Part shown: in pieces, positions 5,669 through 11,513 of the stretch
Layout of the letters: every line of letters begins with the position of its first letter
Numbering within the stretch: the stretch's first letter is position 1
Assembly: GCA_945873875.1 (NCBI GenBank)
Contig: CAMCER010000006.1
Coordinates: 1-11,513, forward strand
Direction of reading: 5' to 3'
Length of the DNA: 11,513 nt
Source of the DNA: an uncultured Clostridia bacterium
Lineage (GTDB): Bacteria; Bacillota_A; Clostridia; Peptostreptococcales; Anaerovoracaceae
Notes under the pieces: generated by a model
Databases searched by the model: none
The model's input: only the letters and a program-made list of their open reading frames with translations
Told to the model about the DNA's origin: nothing
Translations under genes and position numbers: made by a program

Positions 5669-7018
5669 ATGAGCAGATTATTTGGAACGGATGGCGTAAG
5701 AGGAGTGGCTAATTCCGAGCTGACTCCCGAACTTGCTTTCAATCTGGGAAAAGCAGGCGCTCACGTGCTGAGCAAGACCCACGGAAAACCGGTGATCCTG
5801 ATAGGTATGGACACCAGAGTCTCCGGCGACATGCTGGAAAACGCCATCACCGCAGGGATACTGGCAGTAGGCGGAAATGTCATAAAGGCGGGGATCATAC
5901 CGACGCCGGCAGTAGCATATCTGGTGAAATACTATAACGCTGACGCGGGGATAGTGATCTCAGCATCCCATAACACATTCGAGTACAACGGAATAAAATT
6001 CTTCAACGGCCAGGGCTTCAAGCTGGACGATGATCTTGAAGACGAGATCGAAGACATCATCGTAAGGGACATAGACGCCAATAAGCACATTACAGGCGAA
6101 GGCGTGGGCAAATGTCTCGAAGCAGAAGAAAGCGCCCTGGATCTTTACGTTGAATTCTTGAAGAATTCAGTGGACCTGGACCTGAAGGGCCTTAAGATAG
6201 TCCTGGACTGCGCCAACGGAGCCTCATACAAGGCTGCGGAGAGAGTATATAAGGATCTGGGCGCCAAAGTAGTCGTCATCGGAAATGAGCCTAACGGCAT
6301 AAACATAAACGACGGATGCGGATCAACACATCCTGAAAAGCTCCAGCAGATGGTAGTCTCAGAGGGAGCATTCATGGGCCTTGCCTTTGACGGCGATGCG
6401 GACAGACTCATTGCCGTAGATGAGAAAGGGCGTCTCATGGACGGAGATAAACTCATCTGCATCTGCGCAGCCCGTCTGAAGGAACAGGGCAGGCTGCCTG
6501 ACAGCAGAGTAACTGCCACAGTCATGAGCAATCTGGGATTCCATAAATACATGGAATCCATAGGATGCAAAGTCGACGTGACGGGAGTAGGCGACAGATA
6601 CGTGCTGGAGAGCATGCTGAAGACAGGCTCTGTACTTGGCGGCGAGCAGTCGGGGCACATCATCTTCCTGGATCACACTACTACAGGCGACGGCATAATG
6701 TCCTCACTGCAGGTAATGGATGCGGTGCTGGCTTCAGGGAAAAAGCCTTCAGAGCTTTCTGATGAGATCATCATATATCCGCAGGTACTGAAGAATGCTA
6801 AGGTCCGCGAGGATAAAAAGAACAAATACGAAAGAGACGACGACATAATGAACGCCATCAGCAAAGTCGAAGAGGAGATGGAAGGAAAGGGCAGAGTGCT
6901 GATCAGACCTTCCGGAACAGAGCCTCTGGTGAGAGTCATGCTTGAAGGCGAAGATGTAGATCATATAACGAAACTGGCAGCAGACCTGGCTGCTTTGTTC
7001 GAGGAAAAACTGGGCTGA
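5669..7018 (+). CDS. glmM: Phosphoglucosamine mutase GlmM
   Basis: A 449-residue cytoplasmic enzyme converting glucosamine-6-phosphate to glucosamine-1-phosphate on the way to UDP-GlcNAc and peptidoglycan. All four active-site elements of the alpha-D-phosphohexomutase family are present: the phosphoserine loop GIVISASHN (Ser100), the metal loop DGDADR (Asp241, 243, 245), the sugar-binding loop GEQSGH (325-330) and the phosphate-binding loop RPSGTEP (413-419). The N-terminus MSRLFGTDGVRG is typical and supports ATG 5669; a purine-rich GAAGGAAAAGGGG lies upstream. It sits 25 bases after cdaR. In Bacillus and relatives GlmM also binds CdaA and lowers c-di-AMP synthesis, which fits this gene order. 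Confidence 0.97.
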   Translation: MSRLFGTDGVRGVANSELTPELAFNLGKAGAHVLSKTHGKPVILIGMDTRVSGDMLENAITAGILAVGGNVIKAGIIPTPAVAYLVKYYNADAGIVISASHNTFEYNGIKFFNGQGFKLDDDLEDEIEDIIVRDIDANKHITGEGVGKCLEAEESALDLYVEFLKNSVDLDLKGLKIVLDCANGASYKAAERVYKDLGAKVVVIGNEPNGININDGCGSTHPEKLQQMVVSEGAFMGLAFDGDADRLIAVDEKGRLMDGDKLICICAARLKEQGRLPDSRVTATVMSNLGFHKYMESIGCKVDVTGVGDRYVLESMLKTGSVLGGEQSGHIIFLDHTTTGDGIMSSLQVMDAVLASGKKPSELSDEIIIYPQVLKNAKVREDKKNKYERDDDIMNAISKVEEEMEGKGRVLIRPSGTEPLVRVMLEGEDVDHITKLAADLAALFEEKLG

Positions 7019-7031
7019 GAGCCCGATAAGA

Positions 7032-7047
7032 CGCCGCCTGCGCGGCG
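7032..7047 (+). other. GC-rich hairpin between glmM and glmS
   Basis: CGCCGC (7032-7037) pairs with GCGGCG (7042-7047) around a 4-nt loop, 13 bases after the glmM stop. It is followed by an A-run, not a T-run, so it is not a plus-strand terminator, and there is no minus-strand gene for it to serve. It might stop 3' decay or mark a processing site between the two genes. The 67-base gap is too short for a glmS ribozyme. Confidence 0.45.
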
Positions 7048-7085
7048 AAAAAAGGGGACAGGGAAAAGAGAAAACGGAGGTTTCT

Positions 7086-8912
7086 ATGTGCGGAATAGTT
7101 GGATACATAGGAGATAATCAGGCCAAGGGCCTGGTGCTGGACGGTCTGAAAAGGCTTGAGTACCGCGGATACGATTCTGCTGGCATAGCCATAAACATCG
7201 ACGGCCAGATACAGATAAAGAAAGAACAGGGAAAGATCGAGAACCTGGAAAAGATCATCGGTGATCCTGCCTTCGACGGCAATGCGGCCATAGGCCACAC
7301 CAGATGGGCCACTCACGGAGTGCCGTCTGCAGCCAACGCCCATCCGCACAGAAGCGCGGACGGAAAGATCGCCGTAGTCCACAACGGGATAATAGAAAAC
7401 TATGAGGAGATACGTCAGGAACTGAAAGACAAAGGCATCGACTTTTTATCGGATACCGATACTGAGGTCATCGCACAGCTCATCGGGACTCTTTACGAAG
7501 GAGACCTGCTGGAGGCAGTAGGAAAAGCGGTGAAGAGATTCAGGGGAGCATATGCCATCGGAGTCATGGCGGCCGATGAACCGGACAGGATCGTAGCAGT
7601 AAGAAAAGATGCTCCGCTTATCGTAGGCCTTGGTAAAGACGGCAACTTCATCTCATCAGATGTGCCGGCTATACTGAAGGAGACCAGAGACGTGTATTTC
7701 ATCGACAACGATGAGACCGTGCTCCTGACCAGAGACGACGTTAAGATCTTTGACGATGACAGGAATCCTGTGACACATGAAGTCCAGCACATCGAGTGGG
7801 ATGTGGACTCTGCTGAAAAGGGCGGATACGAGCACTTCATGATCACGGAGATAAACGAGCAGCCAAAGGGCATCTATGACACCCTCCATCAGAGACTTGA
7901 AGAAGACGGGAGCATAAAGCTGGACGGCATCAGCCTGACGAAAGAGGACATCGAGGGCATCAGCAAGATATATATCGTAGCCTGTGGAACGGCTTATCAC
8001 GCCGGCATCGTCGGCAAGTACATCATAGAGAAGATCGTCAAGATCCCTGTGGAGACAGACATCGCCTCGGAATTCAGGTACAGGGATACCTTTGTCGATG
8101 AGCATACGCTGTTCATAGCGATCAGCCAGTCCGGCGAAACTCTGGACACGCTGGAGGCTCTGCGCGAGGCTAAGAGGAAAGGCGCAAGAGTGCTGTCTGT
8201 AGTCAACGTAGTGGGAAGCTCCGTTGCCAGAGAATCCGATGACGTGTTCTACACATGGGCAGGACCGGAGATCGCTGTAGCATCGACCAAGGCGTACACC
8301 ACCCAGCTGGTTTGCATGTACCTTATCGCTCTGTACATGGGAATGAAGAAGGGGAGCATCGACAAGGCATACTACACGAAGATCGTTGAAGGTCTGAAAG
8401 AGATCCCGGACAAACTCCAGGCTGTACTGGAAAAGACCGGGGACATAGAAAAGATCGCAGAAAAATACTATAACTGGGACAAGATTTTCTTCGTCGGCAG
8501 AGGTCAGGACGTGGGAGTATCCTACGAGGGAGCACTGAAGCTGAAGGAGATATCATATATAAACGCGTACGCTATCGCGGCGGGAGAACTGAAGCACGGG
8601 ACCATCGCCCTTATGGACGAACAGACTCTGGTCATAGCACTGGCCACTCAGGATGCATTGTTCGAGAAGATGATCTCAAACGTGGAGGAGATCACTGCCA
8701 GAGAAGCCCACGTAATGGGTATAGCCAAGGAAAGCAATACGAAGATCGGAAAATATGTGGAGGATCAGATATACATACCTGACTGTATGGATGAGCTGAC
8801 GCCGCTTTTGTCAGTGGTGCCGCTTCAGATATTCGCCTACTTCGTTGCGCGGGCAAGGGGCTGCGATATCGACAAGCCCAAGAACCTTGCGAAATCGGTA
8901 ACTGTAGAATGA
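7086..8912 (+). CDS. glmS: Glutamine--fructose-6-phosphate aminotransferase GlmS
   Basis: A 608-residue cytoplasmic enzyme that makes glucosamine-6-phosphate from fructose-6-phosphate and glutamine, the entry step to amino sugars. The N-terminal class II glutamine amidotransferase domain starts MCGIVGYIG, leaving Cys2 as the nucleophile after Met removal, and holds the GHTRWATHG and HNGIIENY motifs. Two SIS sugar-isomerase domains follow (ACGTAYHAG and SQSGETLDT in the first). The isomerase residues are visible in LKEISY and GELKHG (His504), and the conserved tail ends PKNLAKSVTVE. GGAGG at 7076-7080 fixes the start. It lies 67 bases after glmM and 16 bases before the next gene. No glmS ribozyme precedes it, so the usual glucosamine-6-phosphate feedback on the mRNA seems absent here. 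Confidence 0.98.
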   Translation: MCGIVGYIGDNQAKGLVLDGLKRLEYRGYDSAGIAINIDGQIQIKKEQGKIENLEKIIGDPAFDGNAAIGHTRWATHGVPSAANAHPHRSADGKIAVVHNGIIENYEEIRQELKDKGIDFLSDTDTEVIAQLIGTLYEGDLLEAVGKAVKRFRGAYAIGVMAADEPDRIVAVRKDAPLIVGLGKDGNFISSDVPAILKETRDVYFIDNDETVLLTRDDVKIFDDDRNPVTHEVQHIEWDVDSAEKGGYEHFMITEINEQPKGIYDTLHQRLEEDGSIKLDGISLTKEDIEGISKIYIVACGTAYHAGIVGKYIIEKIVKIPVETDIASEFRYRDTFVDEHTLFIAISQSGETLDTLEALREAKRKGARVLSVVNVVGSSVARESDDVFYTWAGPEIAVASTKAYTTQLVCMYLIALYMGMKKGSIDKAYYTKIVEGLKEIPDKLQAVLEKTGDIEKIAEKYYNWDKIFFVGRGQDVGVSYEGALKLKEISYINAYAIAAGELKHGTIALMDEQTLVIALATQDALFEKMISNVEEITAREAHVMGIAKESNTKIGKYVEDQIYIPDCMDELTPLLSVVPLQIFAYFVARARGCDIDKPKNLAKSVTVE

Positions 8913-8928
8913 TCGTAAAGGACAGAAA

Positions 8929-10179
8929 ATGAAAGAATATGAGATAAGAGATATAGCTCTTGCGGCATCGGGCCACCGGAAGATCCAATGGGTGAAGCAC
9001 AATATGCCGCTTCTTTCATCTATTGAAGATGAATTCAGAAAGACCAGGCCCTTTGAAGGCGTCAAGGTGTCGTTATCCATCCATATGGAGGCAAAGACCG
9101 CCTATCTTTGTCTGGTGCTGGCAGCAGGCGGAGCAGATCTGTCAGCCACAGGAAGCAACGTGCTTTCCACTCAGGACGATGTGGCGGCGGCCCTGGCAGA
9201 CAGCGGCATCAGGATATACGCATATCACGGGGCGACGGATGAAGAGTATCAGAGGCACATCGAGATGTGTCTTGAGCATAAGCCTAACATCGTCATCGAC
9301 GACGGAGGCGACCTGGTGGAGACGCTGCATGTGAGAAGACCGGAGCTTGCCGAAGACATGTGGGGCGGCTGCGAAGAGACTACCACAGGGATCATACGGC
9401 TGAAGGCCATGGAGCGCGACGGCGTCCTGAAATTCCCCATGGTGGCGGTCAACGGCGCAGACTGCAAGCATATGTTCGATAACAGATACGGCACCGGTCA
9501 GTCGATCCTGACCAGTCTCATGGCCAACACCAACCTGATAATCGCAGGCAAAACGGTGGTAGTGGCAGGCTACGGGTGGTGCGGAAGAGGCATCGCCATG
9601 AGAGCAGACGCCCTGGGAGCATCGGTCATAGTGACTGAGATCGATCCGGTCAAGGCCATGGAAGCCAGGATGGACGGATATCAGGTCATGCCCATGATGG
9701 ACGCAGCCCCGCTGGGAGACATTTTCGTTTCAGCCACAGGCTGCTGCAGGACCATAAACATGGAGCACATGCTCCGCATGAAAGACAGGGCTATCCTTGC
9801 CAATGCCGGACATTTCAATGTGGAGATCGACATGGCGGCCCTTGAGAAAGAAGCTCTTTCAAAGAACGAAGCCAGGAGCAACATAACCGCATATCATCTG
9901 TCCAGCGGAAGATCCGTCAACGTCATAGGCGAGGGCAGACTGGCTAACATCGCCGCAGGCGACGGACATCCGGCGGAGATCATGGATCTGAGTTTCGCAG
10001 TGCAGATACTTTCTGCTCTGTACGTGAAAGATAATTACAAGACCCTTGAAAACAAAGTCGTCGATGTCTCGGAGCAGATCGACGACAGGATCGCCCGTAT
10101 GAAGCTTGAAAGCTGGGGGACGAAGATCGATAAGCTGACCCCGGAGCAGGAAGCGTACCTGGGCAGCTGGAAACTGTAA
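8929..10179 (+). CDS. ahcY: Adenosylhomocysteinase-family enzyme (short form)
   Basis: A 416-residue NAD-dependent hydrolase of the S-adenosylhomocysteine hydrolase family, which removes the by-product of SAM-dependent methylation. Visible hallmarks are STQDDVAAAL (80-89), DDGGDL (124-129), EETTTG (149-154), the catalytic NGADCKHMFDN (Asn175, Lys180, Asp184, Asn185), the Rossmann glycines of AGYGWCGRG (213-221), GHFNVEID (His295) and GDGHP (His347). Two points differ from the classical enzyme. The HMTxE/Q segment reads HMEAK (52-56), putting Lys56 where Glu/Gln normally contacts the adenine amino group. The protein also ends at LTPEQEAYLGSWKL, lacking the GPFKPxxYRY tail that covers the neighbouring subunit's NAD. 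This resembles the short archaeal/Thermotoga-like branch. S-inosylhomocysteine is a possible substrate. The gene follows glmS by 16 bases with AAAGGA (8917-8922) as ribosome binding site, and is the last gene of the unit. Confidence 0.9.
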   Translation: MKEYEIRDIALAASGHRKIQWVKHNMPLLSSIEDEFRKTRPFEGVKVSLSIHMEAKTAYLCLVLAAGGADLSATGSNVLSTQDDVAAALADSGIRIYAYHGATDEEYQRHIEMCLEHKPNIVIDDGGDLVETLHVRRPELAEDMWGGCEETTTGIIRLKAMERDGVLKFPMVAVNGADCKHMFDNRYGTGQSILTSLMANTNLIIAGKTVVVAGYGWCGRGIAMRADALGASVIVTEIDPVKAMEARMDGYQVMPMMDAAPLGDIFVSATGCCRTINMEHMLRMKDRAILANAGHFNVEIDMAALEKEALSKNEARSNITAYHLSSGRSVNVIGEGRLANIAAGDGHPAEIMDLSFAVQILSALYVKDNYKTLENKVVDVSEQIDDRIARMKLESWGTKIDKLTPEQEAYLGSWKL

Positions 10180-10185
10180 AAACGT

Positions 10186-10270
10186 AAAAAAAGAGAGAGG
10201 TGACCCTTTACTGACAGCGGTCCTCGGCAAAGCCTGCGGAGGCTGCCAGTAAAGGGTCACCTCTTTTTTT
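10186..10270. terminator. Large bidirectional stem-loop terminator between convergent genes
   Basis: A perfect 18-bp stem pairs 10196-10213 with 10247-10264. Seven T residues (10264-10270) follow on the plus strand, and an A-run (10186-10192) precedes it, which reads as a T-run after the stem on the minus strand. It can therefore end both ahcY and gltX. The 33-nt interior is itself structured: 10215-10218 with 10242-10245, or 10222-10225 with 10239-10242, plus GGC/GCC (10226-10228 with 10232-10234). That is larger than a normal terminator, so it may also be a dispersed palindromic element or small RNA. Confidence 0.8.
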
Positions 10271-10329
10271 ATGCATTTTACATGACCGCAGCGCAGTGAA
10301 CATCCCAGCAGCGCGGCCTGGCGAAAAAA

Positions 10330-11513
10330 CTACATCCCGGCGGCGTAGGCGCTTACGCGCTGGCGGGTCTTTTCTTCGCCCAGTATCTGCTGTATCTCCC
10401 AGATATCCGGGGACTGGGTCTTGCCTGTAAGGGCGATGCGGATGGCAGTGCTCACATGACCGACGTGACCTTTGTAGTCGTCCGGGTTCTTCTTGTAATC
10501 CTTGGGTTTGGCCGCATAGCCAAGGTCTGTGGCGATCTGGCGGACTTTGTCGAACCAGGCGGACTGATCATCTGCGTGGTCGTAAGTCTCAAGATATGCA
10601 TCCAGTATTGCGCGGCAGTCTTCTCTGCTCACCTGCTCAGGGAGCTCATCTTTTATCTCGAAATGTTCATCAAAGAAGAATGAGATGAAATCAAACATCT
10701 GGCTGGCGTTTACCAGGTCTTTTCTTGGTTTGTTGCCGCTTCTTCCGATGTCAAGTGCGGAAGTGACCATCTGAGCGTTGTCTCTGATGAGACCTGCGAT
10801 GTCGTCTCTGAACTCTTCAGCCCAGCCCAGAAGGAAGGTGTAAAGGTCAGATGCAGGTATGCGCACCAGGGTGTCCTTAGACACGTCGTTGAGCTTGTTG
10901 AGATCGAACAAAGCCCCGGAGTTGCTCATTTTCTTAAGTGAGAACGGGAAGTCTTCTGCCGGTGTGTCCGGATTTGCCTTGCGCCATTCCTCGTAATTGG
11001 AGTTCAGGATGGTCAGCAGATATTCGCGGACTGCAGCGGGATGATATCCCATTTCTTTATAGTAATCCAGTGAAAGCTCTGGGTCCTTTCTCTTTGAAAG
11101 CTTCCTCTTTCCGCCGTTTTCGTCAAGCTTCATCAGCTGGGCCGTGTGGCAGTATACAGGAGGCTTTAACCCCAGTTTTTCAAAGAGCTCGATGTGTATG
11201 GGAAGGGAAGAAAGCCATTCTTCACCGCGGACCACGTGAGTCGTCCTCATGAAGTGGTCGTCTATGACGTGGGCGAAGTGGTAGGTGGGGATGCCCGTAG
11301 TCTTCAGGATGACTATGTCCTGGTCGTTTTCGGGCATGGAAAGCTTCCCGCGGATAGCGTCTTTTATCTGTATCTGGCGTATCTTCTCCTGAGGCATGTC
11401 GTGATCTCCTGTGGATCTGAGCCTTATTACATACGGCTTGCCGGCATCGATGTTTCCCTGGACGTCTTCAACAGAAAGGTCGCGGCATCTGGCGTACCTG
11501 CCGTAGATCCCCG
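10330..11513 (-). CDS. gltX: Glutamyl-tRNA synthetase, 3' part (5' end outside window)
   Basis: The C-terminal 393 residues of a class I aminoacyl-tRNA synthetase that charges tRNA-Glu with glutamate. The reading frame stays open through 11513, so the gene continues past the window; ATG 11395-11397 is internal, since conserved sequence (GIYGRYARCRDLSVEDV, then PYVIRLRSTGD) precedes it. Recognisable parts are TTGIPTYHFAHVIDDHFMRTTHVVRGEEW, typical of the Rossmann core of GluRS, and the KLSKRKDP version of the KMSKS ATP-binding loop (11089-11103). An alpha-helical anticodon-binding region follows. The N-terminal HIGH motif must lie outside. Whether it charges only tRNA-Glu or also tRNA-Gln cannot be told from this part. 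It is convergent with ahcY and shares the stem-loop at 10186-10270. Confidence 0.9.
   Translation of the reverse strand, partial: GIYGRYARCRDLSVEDVQGNIDAGKPYVIRLRSTGDHDMPQEKIRQIQIKDAIRGKLSMPENDQDIVILKTTGIPTYHFAHVIDDHFMRTTHVVRGEEWLSSLPIHIELFEKLGLKPPVYCHTAQLMKLDENGGKRKLSKRKDPELSLDYYKEMGYHPAAVREYLLTILNSNYEEWRKANPDTPAEDFPFSLKKMSNSGALFDLNKLNDVSKDTLVRIPASDLYTFLLGWAEEFRDDIAGLIRDNAQMVTSALDIGRSGNKPRKDLVNASQMFDFISFFFDEHFEIKDELPEQVSREDCRAILDAYLETYDHADDQSAWFDKVRQIATDLGYAAKPKDYKKNPDDYKGHVGHVSTAIRIALTGKTQSPDIWEIQQILGEEKTRQRVSAYAAGM

Noticed and set aside
6145..6663. 172-codon minus-strand open frame within glmM
   Set aside because: It lies fully inside a gene whose active-site motifs are all intact; it is a shadow of GlmM codon use.
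11395..11397. ATG as the start of a shorter gltX
   Set aside because: The frame stays open to the window edge and the residues before this ATG match conserved GluRS sequence, so the gene is cut by the window end, not truncated.

Overview
The window looks like a chromosomal segment from a low-to-mid GC Gram-positive anaerobe, most likely Bacillota, class Clostridia. The basis is the cdaA-cdaR-glmM-glmS order, a long-form HPF, strong GGAGG-type ribosome binding sites, frequent AGA/AGG and ATA codons, a comFC gene near hpf, and a polyferredoxin-like membrane protein. I cannot name a genus from sequence alone. I see no mobile element, CRISPR array, tRNA or rRNA.

Left third (1-3694): the 3' end of comFC (phosphoribosyltransferase-like competence protein) overlaps by 4 bases a gene for a six-helix membrane protein with two C-terminal 4Fe-4S cluster motifs. 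A 391-base gap follows. It is not empty: it holds a sigma-70-type promoter and about 200 nt of sequence closed by a 27-bp terminal helix (1153-1179 with 1327-1353), with internal hairpins and a possible pseudoknot. Its fold, its size and its place between comFC and hpf/raiA point to a raiA-motif noncoding RNA. It is followed by a separately promoted alanine/glycine:cation symporter gene with its own terminator, then by hpf (raiA), again with its own promoter and terminator.

Middle and right (3779-10179): one promoter appears to drive a tight five-gene plus-strand unit, cdaA-cdaR-glmM-glmS-ahcY. CdaA makes c-di-AMP and CdaR (YbbR) is its membrane-anchored regulator. GlmM and GlmS make glucosamine phosphates for the cell wall. 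The last gene encodes a short S-adenosylhomocysteine hydrolase-family enzyme of the SAM salvage pathway, which is not a standard member of this cluster. There is no room for a glmS ribozyme ahead of glmS. The enzyme at the end has an unusual substrate pocket (Lys where the adenine-contacting Glu/Gln is expected) and lacks the usual C-terminal tail.

Right end: a large, perfect 18-bp stem with a structured loop separates ahcY from the convergent, minus-strand gltX (glutamyl-tRNA synthetase), whose 5' part runs off the window. This stem-loop has T-runs on both sides and probably terminates transcription in both directions.

The most notable item is the structured RNA at about 1150-1353. The AhcY active-site substitution comes second.
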